NCBI GenBank assembly: GCA_039111635.1
Contig: JBCAQO010000004.1
Location: forward strand, 3,224,001-3,288,000
Length of the DNA: 64,000 bases
From: Heterobasidion occidentale
Taxonomy: Eukaryota > Basidiomycota > Agaricomycetes > Russulales > Bondarzewiaceae
Direction: 5' to 3'
Shown here: positions 31,687-42,361 of the stretch, in pieces
How the letters are laid out: every line of letters begins with the position of its first letter
Position numbering within the stretch: position 1 is the first letter of the stretch
Made by a program: the position numbers and the translations under genes
Notes under the pieces: model-generated
The model's database searches: none
Seen by the model: only the letters and a program-made list of their open reading frames with translations
Told to the model about the DNA's origin: nothing

Positions 31687-33726
31687 TTGTATAGCCATTC
31701 CTTGCCGATGTCGACAAAGCCTTCCTCTATAGGCAATACGGATGCCGTCGCTCAACTTGTACAAAGAGCGATCACAGAAACGCAAGAATGGGGGGACGAT
31801 GGCGAAGACTACGACGAGGATGAGCTTGATGGCGGCCTCGAGGAGGAAGACGCCGATGCTGAAGCAGAAGAGATAGCACGGAGACTAGGCGATCAACTAT
31901 GGGCGGAAATCAGCAAGGCCCAACTAGAAGTTGCCGCGACCACGACCACGACTGCGACGACCAATTCATCAACCTTCCTCCCTCCACTGTCATCATCCGA
32001 GTCTAGACTTTATTCTCCTCCACCTATCGGTGATTTTCCTGACACTCGTAATGATGTCTCGACCTGTAAGCTTCCACAGAAGAAGCTTGAGGAAGCTATC
32101 ATGACTATGAAATCTGTGCTCGCATATACTTCGAAAGATCCTCTGGCCAGCTCCACCTTGGGTGAGGCAATCGTCCCTGATTCAAATGGCGCAAATGTAC
32201 TCGAGGTATTATCCCGTATAATCGCATCGGGCACCGTTCCTAAGGAGGTTGCAAAGAAGTTGAGCCATCTCCTTGTGTCTCTTGCCAGGTCAGAGGTCCT
32301 TTTCTCTTCATTGCGACACTCCAATGCTTCGTCGATCCAGTTGGAACAGGGGAAACGCAAACGAGATGAACATGACAGTCTCGATCTAGACATACCAGCA
32401 TCAAAGCGCCCTATGTATGCCCAGCCTACCTACGATCTTCATACTCAAATTCAGGAGGCCTCACGCGTCATCTCCCATGCTCTCCAATCCACTCCTCCTC
32501 GAGATAAGCCACTCGACCCCTCTGTCATATATTCAATACAGTTTCAACTACATCAGATCTTCCTATTTGCTGTCACGTCTTCTGCTAGGGGCGGACCAGA
32601 GGTAAACGCCTTGCAAGAGATAGGTGGTCTCATACAGGTTCTGGGTGTTCTTAGCGGTATCCAAATTGGCGGCCCTTCATCGCCAACTCTTCCTTCACAA
32701 CATCCTCACACGCCCTCTTTTCAACCTAACTCATCTGCCGCGTGGGCGCCACCCGGCGCCAGTTCCACCCCACCCACGCATGATATCGGTACCGCCGTCT
32801 ATCCTTGCCTCGTTCTAGCATGCCAGAAAACGTTTTCTCGATTGTACAGCCTTCGCGCGCACCAACGTGTACATTCTGTCGAACGCCCTTTTCGCTGCGA
32901 TCAGTGCCCTGCATCATTTGCTCGAAATCATGACCTCAAGCGCCACTCGAAGCTTCATGAAAAGATCGCTTGGAAATGCGCGGGGTGTGAGAAGATATTC
33001 TCACGTCGGGATGCGATCAAACGTCACAAGAATAGTAGTCGAACCCGCGGAAAGGGCGAGGCCTGTGTCGAGGCAGCGGTTCTAGAGGTGCAGGTAGACA
33101 AACAGAGCGAGGAGGATGAGGTTCGGGAAGGTCGACGAGCACGGATCTGGAACGGCATCGCTGCGCATCAGTATGCGACGCCTGCTTTTGCGAGTATTCC
33201 TGGCGCAGAAGGATCACAGGAAGAAGGCGAATTGCATCCGGAGATTCTTCGGAGGTCGCAGGCCACGGTTCTTCGCCTTCATGCGTTGTTGCAGGAGCGG
33301 GTCTCTCAATCGCTCGGGGCGCCTTCAGGTCAAGTCGTGTCGCAACCACCGGTAGACCCAATCGGTGGCCAGGCTACACTTGCGAGCGTCATTGCTCGCG
33401 CGCAGAGCAATGCTGGCCCCTCTGTTACCCCCTTGCCTCCGCCTGTGACCCCTGAGAAACCCACACTAGAAGTGAACTTTGCACAAGAAGGAATGTTGCC
33501 TACACAGTCGGTTGAAGGCTCTGTAGGATCCTCCTTGCCCTCACTTTCGCTATATGGTCTTTCGGACGAACAGACGAGGATGATCGAGCAGGCAATCGCT
33601 AGTGCAGCCTCTGCTGCGCAGCTTCAGGCTGAAGCGGAGGCTGCTATGGAAGAAGAAGAAGAAAAATTGGAGGAGGGAGATGACGATGAACTAGACGACG
33701 ATGAGGACCTCAAGTCCCAAAAGTAA
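31687..33726 (+). CDS. C2H2 zinc-finger protein, probable transcription factor
   Basis: Single exon of 679 residues, or 672 from the in-frame second ATG (MSTKPSSIGNTD at 31708). Three consecutive fingers lie at about residues 378-465: CLVLACQKTFSRLYSLRAH, then CDQCPASFARNHDLKRHSKLH, then CAGCEKIFSRRDAIKRHK. Finger 3 ends in a longer His-to-Cys spacing (RHKNSSRTRGKGEAC), a C2HC-like form common in fungal factors. The linker VHSVERPF is a TGEKP-like linker. The N-terminus is acidic (DDGEDYDEDELDGGLEEEDAD) and the C-terminus has an Ala/Glu-rich helix and acidic tail (EEEEEKLEEGDDDELDDDED). Targets are unknown. Confidence 0.85.
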   Translation: MYSHSLPMSTKPSSIGNTDAVAQLVQRAITETQEWGDDGEDYDEDELDGGLEEEDADAEAEEIARRLGDQLWAEISKAQLEVAATTTTTATTNSSTFLPPLSSSESRLYSPPPIGDFPDTRNDVSTCKLPQKKLEEAIMTMKSVLAYTSKDPLASSTLGEAIVPDSNGANVLEVLSRIIASGTVPKEVAKKLSHLLVSLARSEVLFSSLRHSNASSIQLEQGKRKRDEHDSLDLDIPASKRPMYAQPTYDLHTQIQEASRVISHALQSTPPRDKPLDPSVIYSIQFQLHQIFLFAVTSSARGGPEVNALQEIGGLIQVLGVLSGIQIGGPSSPTLPSQHPHTPSFQPNSSAAWAPPGASSTPPTHDIGTAVYPCLVLACQKTFSRLYSLRAHQRVHSVERPFRCDQCPASFARNHDLKRHSKLHEKIAWKCAGCEKIFSRRDAIKRHKNSSRTRGKGEACVEAAVLEVQVDKQSEEDEVREGRRARIWNGIAAHQYATPAFASIPGAEGSQEEGELHPEILRRSQATVLRLHALLQERVSQSLGAPSGQVVSQPPVDPIGGQATLASVIARAQSNAGPSVTPLPPPVTPEKPTLEVNFAQEGMLPTQSVEGSVGSSLPSLSLYGLSDEQTRMIEQAIASAASAAQLQAEAEAAMEEEEEKLEEGDDDELDDDEDLKSQK

Positions 33727-33809
33727 ACCCTGAATTCATATGCACAAAACGGCTCTTCTCTGACATAGATTCATGCAGTTAACAGATATTCGTTCATACT
33801 TCATCTTCA

Positions 33810-34500
33810 TTCGGCGACGCTGTCCCGCCATCGGCCGGGATATGCCTGGTAAAAGATGTCCTTAAGCTTACGGGGCTTCGACTGGTTGCAAACCATAGCA
33901 AACCATGGCTTCTGTCCCGGACGCCCAACCTGTGGCCAGGAACGGCTGAGATACACTATCAATCGCCATGATGAATGCAATTTTGTCGCTTCAGCATGCG
34001 ACCAAACCGAACAAAACATCCAGGTTCTTTGACAGGGTGCACAACGCACATGGCTCTCCGCTCACTGACGAAGAGGGCGCAGCAAGACAGAACGAACCGT
34101 CAAAACCATCGCGCAGCGTCGTGCGAGTGCAAGGTCGATGGCGTTGATCACGACTGGAGAGGAAGAGAGGTTGACATGCGAGGGACAAGGGTCTTGACTT
34201 TGTTGAATTGCAGCTTGCCGATGTATTGCCATTGGATGTCTGAAGGCAGCTGGCACACCATCGATGCAAGCCAGTGTGCGGACAGCCAAAGAAATACAAG
34301 GAGGCGTACCTGCTGTGCCTTTTCTACAAGCCTCTGCGCGTAGTAAAAATCGCCAAAGTCGCGCTGGCGAGCGTCGTGGCACACGAGCGTCGGCCCTCAC
34401 AATGGCGACAATCGGACAGCTTGTTTCACGCGTTCACGGATTTCTGCAAGAGACCGGCTGTGCGTTGTGGAGTTGTCGATGAAGACGACACGGATAGTAA
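33810..34500 (-). pseudogene. YggS-gene fragment A (lacks exon 3)
   Basis: Matches the YggS spacer, part of intron 2, exon 2 and part of exon 1. The reverse strand shows ARQRDFGDFYYAQRLVEKAQQ-like sequence in place of the YVQELVEKAQQ block, then the exon 2 copy near 34180-34250. Similarity jumps from the spacer (about 34085) straight to intron 2, so the whole 527-nt third exon is missing. The PLP-lysine region is deleted as well. Not functional. Confidence 0.75.
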
Positions 34501-34589
34501 CGGATGAAGGGGAAGAGTCCTTGGTCATTCGAATTAGCCAGTCACCCGCAAAACACAATTCGGCCTCGTTTCGCAAAGGCAGATGTGTT

Positions 34590-34800
34590 TGTGGTGATAC
34601 GGTCTGCACTCAATGATAGGATGGTTTGGAGTTAGTCTGAAATTGTCTAGAACACTGGCAACCGACCATTGAGGAAGAATTTGCCTCAAACCAAGGTATG
34701 TTGCAGGTGGAAGTTTCAAAGTCTTCGGGCAGCCTTTAAACTCAATAGAGGAGAGAACGAAGCTACAAATCGATCGTCATATTCAGGACGGCGTGAAGGA
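34590..34800 (-). pseudogene. FunK1 internal shard in the 3' flank of copy 2
   Basis: Contains ggtctgcactcaatgatagg and tttaaactcaatagaggag blocks that recur at 42190-42320, and through them the FunK1 exon 3 region. Ends at the start of copy 2's 3' end (ctcaaaagccgtcagg). Confidence 0.5.
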
Positions 34801-34806
34801 CACTGC

Positions 34807-37353
34807 TCAAAAGCCGTCAGGAACACACTCGTTCAAATACAACAAGTGTCCACTCCGTGAATCTGCCGCCATCTTGATTTTGGCCCAAGATTCTGCATAA
34901 TCGTCGCTCGGGTTAAGTACCGACGTGGCTAGTTTCACCCCTTCCTCGATGGCCGCGTCTATGGCCTCATCGGTAAGTGGTGATTTCCAGTTATAGAAGA
35001 TGCGCTGTACAAATCGGGGAAATACGAGCCATTCCCGTTTATACGAAGAGGTCGCCTTGGGTATTTCGGTCACATCCGTTCGCAAATTCCACGGGAAATC
35101 TCGCTTTTCTCTTCTGCAGACGACGCAATGTCTCGTGCTCCACACCTAGAACGGCGAATTCCTGATCATGTCGCCGTTCTCGTACTGCACGCATACATAT
35201 GGCAAAATCCACAGAAATCCTTCGAGGTCGTGGTGGTATTGGCGCTTCATCTTGCCGGCCCAATATTCCTCGTCGAGCACGTCTAGTGCCGTGAAGGGCA
35301 CGGTCTCAAGGTGGGAGGTCCCGTCGTCGCCAGCTCCCAGTCGTCAAGAACCCGCGCTCGCCCCCATCGGCCATGAGAATCGACAATCTGGGCTTGACAT
35401 CCTCGATGCCCAGCTCCCAAAGCGCATAGTGGCCTGGACCCTCCGCGTCAGCAGCCGTCGACACCGAACCAGACCAAGCCACCCGCGGCAACGCGCACCG
35501 CGAACGCAATCAAGCCACGCTCTCATGAACGCCGCGCCGACCAACGCGGTGACACGCCTCGGGCGGAGGAACACGGCCAGCCGGAGGAAACGAGCGGGAC
35601 GCCGGTCTTCAGCTCGTTCAAGACCGAGCGTTTCCCGTATCAATCCTGTCGAATGTCTAGGAACGTCGCGCGCGAAAGCGGATCCGGATGATGTCCCAAG
35701 GTATCCATCTTAAACCCCATCGTGGACGCGTCTCTGGGACACTCGGCTTCGGATGGACGCGATTCCTCCTGCCAGTAGATCTTCGCTGTTACCTCTCGCA
35801 GCTCCGTGGAGGGTTTGGACGCCGCAGTCGCACCGCCAGCCATGGGGCTGTTGCCAGAAGACGCAACCTTGCCGGAACGCTCAGAGGCTGCCAGAGTCGC
35901 AGTGCCACAGAACACAGATGTGCCTCGCCCGGCCAGGCCATACGCCTGATGCACCTGGCAGCTCGTATCGATCGTGATTGTCGCCGACTCGCCTGGAGCT
36001 CCGAGTGCCACGAGTCTGGTATACGGGGTTGCGGCGATATGCATGCCTCGGAGAGCTATCTTGGAAGAGTGGATGATATAGGACCGCGGGTCTAGCGAGG
36101 TGTTGAACCCCCAGTTGTCCAGCCCGGATCGCTGGAACGCAAAGAGCAGAACCAAGAAGCGCGGAAGGTCCTGGACGAAGTTGATACCCTCCGTCTGGAT
36201 CGCACCTTGTCTGTCGTACCACCATATCCATATCACATCATCTGAGCCAGGACGTGATCAGGAACCGTGCCCGACGAATCAGATATCATAGAGTCTCACC
36301 GATGAGGAGTAGATTGATTGCGTGGGTGACGCACGGCCTTCGTGACAACATCTCAACGCCATACACTCCGCACTGTATGATAGGAGGTGATACAGTCTCT
36401 GGCCTTTCAGCTGCGATTTTTGTATGCTTGAAAGCTGTGCCTGCCGTGCGAACGGTGGGAGTGGGTCGATGGCCCGAATGGACGGGGTTTGCAGGGATCA
36501 CTTGCCCTAAACCCGCATGTGCGGCAGGCGGCGGATTCGCAATGTTTGCGCAAACTTCGAACTCGACAGAGGCGAGTATGCCCGACCAAGGGAAGCCCTT
36601 GCGCGGAGATAGTCCATCGCAAGCATGTCCTCGCGACTATCCGGCGCGACCGACTGCGCTGCGCCGAGGGAAACAATAACCACCCCAGGCCACGAGAGAC
36701 CTGAGACCCGCGATCTGCCTCGATATATGCGCGATCGTTTCGGCAGAAAAGGACGCTCTGGTCTTCGTTCGCGCGCCACGTGCCGGCGACATCGCCCGTC
36801 CGCAGTTTCTTCGGGAGATCGTTGGAGAGGTCGGCGAACAGCGCCTGTCTGCTCTTTTCGTCGGGTTCTGATGCGCAGCTGTGATCCGTCTCTGAGCGCG
36901 TGCTCTTTCTTGCGCGGGGGTGGATGGAGCACTCACTAGCTCGTCAGCTTTTGCTTCGTCTCCTCGCTGTTGCAGATAGGAAGCACGGCATCGAGACATG
37001 ACTGAAGGATGTTCGGCCTCGTATCGTTTTGTGGGAATGAGGATCGATGAGACATCGGGTCACGAAGTGGATCAGCATACCATCGACTCTGCATCGCTCA
37101 TGTTTCTCGAGGTCGTGGGCGATGCTCATGACGCGGTCAGCGCTGTCGCTCCCAGCAATCAGCCGTGTGATGTTATGCTCTGAGGACACACAATAACATA
37201 ACCTACTTGGTGCTTGAATCCTTCACAGGCGGCGTCGACGATGGTCCTGAAAGTGCGATTCGAGGGAGTGGCGTCGAGCGTGGCGCCGTGGGCGGTGCGT
37301 GACTTGTTCTGCATGGGTTCAGCGCCGGTCCCGCTATCGGCCGTGAATTGCAA
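34807..37353 (-). pseudogene. FunK1 copy 2, multiply disabled
   Basis: Whole-length relative of copy 1, from LDATPSNRTFRTIVDAACEGF (near 37290) to HLLYLNECVPDGF at 34807. Lesions visible against the other copies: a 22-bp deletion at about 35322 that removes the DWELA (DFG-position) segment and lies at a cgtcgt microhomology; a 1-bp loss just after it (cagtcgtcaag against cagtcgatcaag); a 1-bp loss in gcgcgcgaaagcgg near 35675; and a TAG nonsense codon near 35146 where copy 1 reads Lys. The catalytic loop already has the EDVKPRLSILM form. It shares the 22-bp and adjacent 1-bp deletions with copy 4. Confidence 0.8.
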
Positions 37354-37609
37354 GCCATGGTCAGGACCTCAAAGCCTCGAGCTTAGCCCACCAGGAGTCA
37401 ACGTTCAGCGTTCAACGGGTGGCAACCCGTGGCTTATGTCCCGGACGCCTCAACGTCCGAGACAGACGCCATGAGCCAATTTAGTCGCCCCGACACGCGC
37501 CCCGACCGAAACGAACCCGTCCAGACTCCTCGACAGGAAAAAAAAACACGCGCAGGGCTGACGAAAGAGCGCAGCTGGAAAAATGCGCCCTCAGGGCGCT
37601 GCGCAAGCG

Positions 37610-37850
37610 CGAAGCGGAGGACAGGACGTACCCCGCCCGCCGCCGCCCGCCTCTCGCCGAAGATCCCCCGTCGCGGCTCTCACGAGGACGTCGTGCGCGC
37701 ACGCCGTGTGTGGCGAGGGCGATGAACTCGGAGCGCTCTTCCTGCTCCTGCTCCTGCTCCGGCGCGCGCACGAGGGACGCAAGGGGCGCACCTGCGGCAG
37801 GACGTCGAGAGCGGCGCGGTGCGCGGGTGCTGCGTTCATATGCAGCTACA
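37610..37850 (-). pseudogene. YggS-gene fragment B (exon 3 piece)
   Basis: Starts after a copied spacer (37315-37610) and covers only parts of YggS exon 3, recognisable by ggcgagggcgatgaactcgg and gaggacgtcg stretches shared with fragment C. It contains a ctcctg expansion. It runs directly into the FunK1 N-terminal shard. Confidence 0.6.
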
Positions 37851-37899
37851 GACTGACTTCTGATACTTCTTCGTGCGCAGAGTGGGTGCCGCAGACTCA

Positions 37900-38208
37900 T
37901 CAGTGTAGCAGCCTTTCCTTTATATTCTCGCTATTGCAGATCGGAAGCACCGCTTCGAGGCATGGTTGCAAGACGCTCAAGCCCGCATCCTTCGGAGCAG
38001 CATTTGGGTCGACGAGACATCGCACGAGGAAATATGACAGCATGTCATCGACTTTGCACTGCTCATGTTTCTCGAGGTCGTGGGCAATCCAGCTTCTGGC
38101 ATATCCAGTCAGTGTATTAGCGTGACCGATCCGACTTGTACTCGAAGCAACGTACCTGTGCTCCTTCATCCCACCAACGGCACCGACATTGTCAAGGGAT
38201 GATCCCAT
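37900..38208 (-). pseudogene. FunK1 N-terminal shard (fifth partial copy)
   Basis: Encodes IAHDLEKHEQCKVDDMLSYF ... LQPCLEAVLPICNSENIKER, equivalent to exon 2 of the other copies. It is closest to copy 3 (ANDLEKHEKCSVDDML). Nothing of the rest of a kinase follows; the 3' side abuts YggS fragment B. Confidence 0.7.
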
Positions 38209-38794
38209 CCGATTTCGCCTGAATCAAGTACGGTGTCGTCGTTGACTGTGCCCAGCTCTGCTCTATGCCCGTCGTTTGCGTGCAAGCACGGTTGTAGCCA
38301 GACAGCGTGACTTTCCTTCTCAAAACGTGATCGACAACGGTCCACTTCGTAGTCATATTTCCGTTTGCCTCGTACTGATCATTGCACTCAGGGTGACCGA
38401 TATGCACGTAGTAGTGGGGGAAAGGCAGAAGTTCTTAGTCCCGAGCACTCCAACTGGACGTTTAAGTCACACCCAGCCCGAGCGATCCCGCGCCTACCCG
38501 TGTCGCGCTCTGTCGCGCTGCACATCCGTGTGGGTAAGGCTATACTGTGGACCTTTCTTGTAAAATCGTACTGCGAAGGCTGCGAATTTTTCTGAGCCTG
38601 TCGAACCAGACTAGACCAGACTATCTGAAAAAGAACGTAGTGTTCTGTGTAATAGCGAGTATACTCTATTTCGAATGCACCCTATTTGAGACGGAGTATA
38701 ACATGTGGGGATAAAGTATCGGATATGCGTGCCAGCTTCCAAGTCAAAAGCTTCGCACCAATTGTCATACCCTAGACAGTAAGAAGGACACTGC
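38209..38794. other. Spacer between FunK1 shard and copy 3
   Basis: No gene recognised. The last 50 bases (from about 38741) carry the 3'-flank block shared by all FunK1 copies. Confidence 0.45.
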
Positions 38795-41616
38795 TCAAAA
38801 GCCGTCAGGCACATACTTCTTTAGATACAACAAGTGTCCGCTGTCGTCCTCTGCCGCCATCTTCATCCTAGCCCAAAATTCTGCATAAATATCGCCAGGG
38901 TTAAGTACCGACATTGCTAGATCCGCCTTTTTCTGCTTGGTGGCTGCCGCTATGGTGCCGGTAAGTGGTGATTGCCAGTTATTGTCGATGCGCTGTACAA
39001 ATTGATCAAATACGACCCATTCCCATTCATACGAAGAGGTCGCCTTGGGTATCAGGTGAGGTTTTGTGCGGAGATTCCTCAAGAATCGCTCTTTTCTTTT
39101 CTGCAGACGACATAATGTCCCGTGTTCCACGACTTGAGCGGATTCGTGACCATATTACCATCCTTGTACTGCAAGCATACATATGGCAAAATCCACAGGA
39201 AGCCTTCGAGGTCGTGGTGATATTGGCGCTTCATCTTACCGGCCCAATATTGCTCGTCGAGTAGTTCTAAGGCCATGAAGGGCACTGTCCCAGTGCGATC
39301 GCACCCATCGTGCTTTGATATTCCCTCGATCGTGGCGAGATCCCAGTCGTTCAGGATACCACGTTTCTGGTCATTGATCATCACATTTGACAGGCTGAGA
39401 TCGCTATGTTGAATACCCAGTGTCCAAAGAGCAAAGTGGCCTGCACTTTTGGGTCAGTAATTGTCGCCACTGAGACTAAAGCTTGACGCACAGCGAACAC
39501 ATTCCAGATATGCTTTCATGAACCCCTCCCCGACCAATGTGGTGATAGGGCCTAATTTGAGGAAGACGGCGAGCCGAAGGATACGAGTAGCCCGCCGTCC
39601 ATCAGGCGGTGTCAGACGAAGCGCGTCCCTGATATGGTTTGTCGAATGTTCGGGGAAGTCGTGCTCGAGGTACATCTTCGGAAGATGTTCCACGATATCT
39701 AGATTGCCCTTCCCTCGTTTATACGCCTCGCTGATCATGCGGCCTTCGCTCAAGCGCGATTCTTCCGGCCAATAGATCTTGACCACCACTTCCTGATCCT
39801 TGTCAAGAGTTGCGAATGATATATCATCGACAGCCGCGGGTCCCTTGCCAGAGCCCTGAGGTACGCCAGAACCTCTGGTCGGAGGAGCGCTCGTACACGC
39901 AGTACCGCTGAAAACAGATGTGCCTCGTCCTACCAGGCTATATACGTGGTGAATTCGAGATTTCGTCTTGATAGTGGCCTCAACCGATGCGCTGACAGAC
40001 AATTCAGGTGGCGGAAACACGAAATGCGATTCTGAAAGGGAACGATTGCCTTCATCAACTTTCCTGAGACCATGGATGATCTCGGACTGGGGGTCTAGGA
40101 TGGTGTTGAACCCCCAGTCCTCGAGCTTGAACCTCTGAAACGCGAAGAGCAGAATCAGAAAGCGCGGAAGATCTTGAACAAAGTTGATTCCCTGAGTCTG
40201 GATCGCGCCTTGTCTGTCGTACCACCATATCCACATAACATCGTCTAGAGCAAAAAAATGAGAAACCTCCCGCGACAAGAAGATTCATCGTGTCTCACCG
40301 ATGACAAGTAAATTGATGGCGTGGTTGACGCATGGCCCCCGTGACAACATCTCAACGCCATACGATCCGCACTGGACGATAGGCAGTTTCGGACGCTCCA
40401 CGGGTTTCTTTTTCACTTTGATTTCTTGCGTGGTGGGTGCCGATGAGGCGCTCGTGGGTTGATTCGCCAAGGCACTACTACCACGAGTGTTGTGCATCTT
40501 CGGTGCAACCGAGTTCGCACTTGTCCCTCGAGGCTTCTTGTTTGCGCGTGCACTCGAGCTCGCACTTGTCGCTCGAGGCCTCTTTCCGCCGCCACCTGAT
40601 TTCGCACCCGTCGCTTCAGATCCATCGCCATCTGGATTAGCTTCCGCACTGATCACTCCGGAAGGATCTGGAACGGGATCGAACAGCTTCCGTACGTTGT
40701 GCTGAGGTTCACGGACGGCTCCAAAACCGGAGTATTCGAGGGGCGGCGGCGTCAACGTCTTTGCAACCCGCTTGAACTCGAAAACACAGAGTATCTGCGA
40801 CCACTCGAACGCGATCAAAGGCTTTTGGACAGCAGGCCCGGTGGCATCGCACCATTTGATTTCGATAAAGTCATTTGCGTCCCTCGCTGCAGCTCGGGAG
40901 ACCAAAACCACATCGGGGCTACGCTTAGACACATCACCACCATGGTTTCCCAGTATCTGTTTTGGATCGTTTCTATGAAAGAGTATCCCGAGATCGTCAT
41001 TCGCGAAACGAACGTTGGGCATCTTGAGACTATTGAGATTCTCGAGCGCTAAATTGAAAAGCTCGACAAAAGGTTTATATCTGTTTTGTTCGGTGCCTCC
41101 AGTTTCGCAGCTGTGGATTGTCTCTCAATCCTTGATCTTAATTAGTGTGGACGAAGGACGCACTATTCTGTCAGCTGGCTCTTTATCTCATCAGTATTGC
41201 AGATTGGAAGCACCGCTTCGAGGTATGGTTGCAAGAAAGTCGAGCTCGTATCCTTCGAAGTAGTAGTTTGGTCCTCAAGACATCGCCTGAGAAAATACGC
41301 TAGCATGTCATCGACACTGCACTTCTCATGTTTTTCGAGGTCGTTTGCAATCCACTCTCTGACGTGGTCCACACTGTTGAACCAAGCAACCAGCAATTAG
41401 ACAATAGTCTCTGAGACATCTCAGTCGCATAACCTACACGTAGTCCTGAAAGCCTTCGCTGACGGCGTTCGACGATGATCCCATGTTGTTCGAGGGAGTG
41501 GCGTCGAGTTTCAACGCGGCGAACGATTTGTGTAAGCCGCCGATCTGGTCAGGGGGCGTGACTATCCTGTTTGGGTTAAGTAATGGTGCCGCTGTCGGCC
41601 GAGAATGGGAAGACAT
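38795..41616 (-). pseudogene. FunK1 copy 3, one base short of an open frame
   Basis: The best-preserved kinase of the array. Exons 41438-41616, 41164-41373, 40299-41110, 39492-40244 and 38795-39440 all join in phase, with 51-64 nt introns. The N-terminus starts MSSHSRPTAAPLLNPN. Kinase-like features: VVVKIYWPEESR (lysine), HSDLSLSN (the His-x-Asp...Asn loop that the other copies lack), ILNDWDLAT and GTVPFMALELL. A Ser/Ala/Lys-rich insert (SSARANKKPRGTSANSVAPK) lies in exon 3. Near 39085 it has TT where copies 1 and 4 have TTT, so the frame stops after VVCRKEKSDS, and the last roughly 100 residues (EWEWVVFDQFVQRIDNNWQ...) are out of frame. The summed exons are 2600 nt, one less than a multiple of three. 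It is a recent pseudogene, a C-terminally truncated kinase or an assembly error. Confidence 0.72.
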
Positions 41617-42118
41617 GATATTGTGTGCTAGCGGAGGTCCGAGAATGTCGATGGTCAGGCCGGTCAGGAGCGGATGGTGGGGAGCGGATAGCCAGGAACA
41701 GGGAGGTTCTCACAGAGACTTTATACTTCTAGTCGTTGGCAGCCGCATGGTGTCTACTAGCGATCGATGGGCCATGGCAAAGAGAAGACTTCACCGGAAG
41801 GTCGCGCTCTCGTTGTGCTCGCCTGTACGTGTACTACTGCAGGTCCGCAGCATACCGGATCGATTGACATGCCATGGTCTGAAGACATCCCGGTCAGCGC
41901 CGCTTACAGGCGGCCAAATCGAACGGACACTAATAGAAGGGCTTGTCGATATCGATTCAAATCCTCACATGCGTGTGGACATTGTCATCGATTCTGTGTT
42001 TGCTGGCACAGCTAGCGCGACGACGAGGACAGTCGGGAGTAAAGCATATCAACATATCAGTATTACATTGTCTGTACGAGGACGTGACGAGGTACCAGAT
42101 AACAGGAATCAGACTAGA

Positions 42119-42345
42119 GAATCTCACCGATGAGGAGATTGATGACATGGTTGACGCACAGTCCTCGCGACAACATTTCAACGCCATACAGTCTGCACTC
42201 AATGATAGGGTTGTCAAGAGTTGGTTCAAGACCGTCTAGAATACTGCCTCAAATTGAATTATGTTTCAGATGACGGCCTTTGCGCAAACTTTCAACTCAA
42301 TAGAGGAGAGGATGAAGCAAGAAATCAATCGTCATATCCAGGATA
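42119..42345 (-). pseudogene. FunK1 internal shard in the 3' flank of copy 4
   Basis: Begins tctcaccgatgaggag and continues ttgacgcac..cctcgcgacaac, matching the exon 3/intron boundary of the full copies (for example 43848-43940). It then carries gcgcaaactttcaactcaatagagg, corresponding to sequence near 44100. Internal pieces are missing. Confidence 0.6.
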
Positions 42346-42361
42346 GTAAGAAGGAAACTGC

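Noticed and set aside
35168..35713. Plus-strand ORFs of the FunK1 copies (also 43854-44759)
   Set aside because: Antisense to FunK1 coding sequence; they recur at each copy only because the copies are similar.
37429..37900. High-GC ORFs in the array as new genes (also 44918-45745)
   Set aside because: They match the YggS gene and its spacer on the other strand and contain only out-of-frame Arg/Pro-rich sequence.
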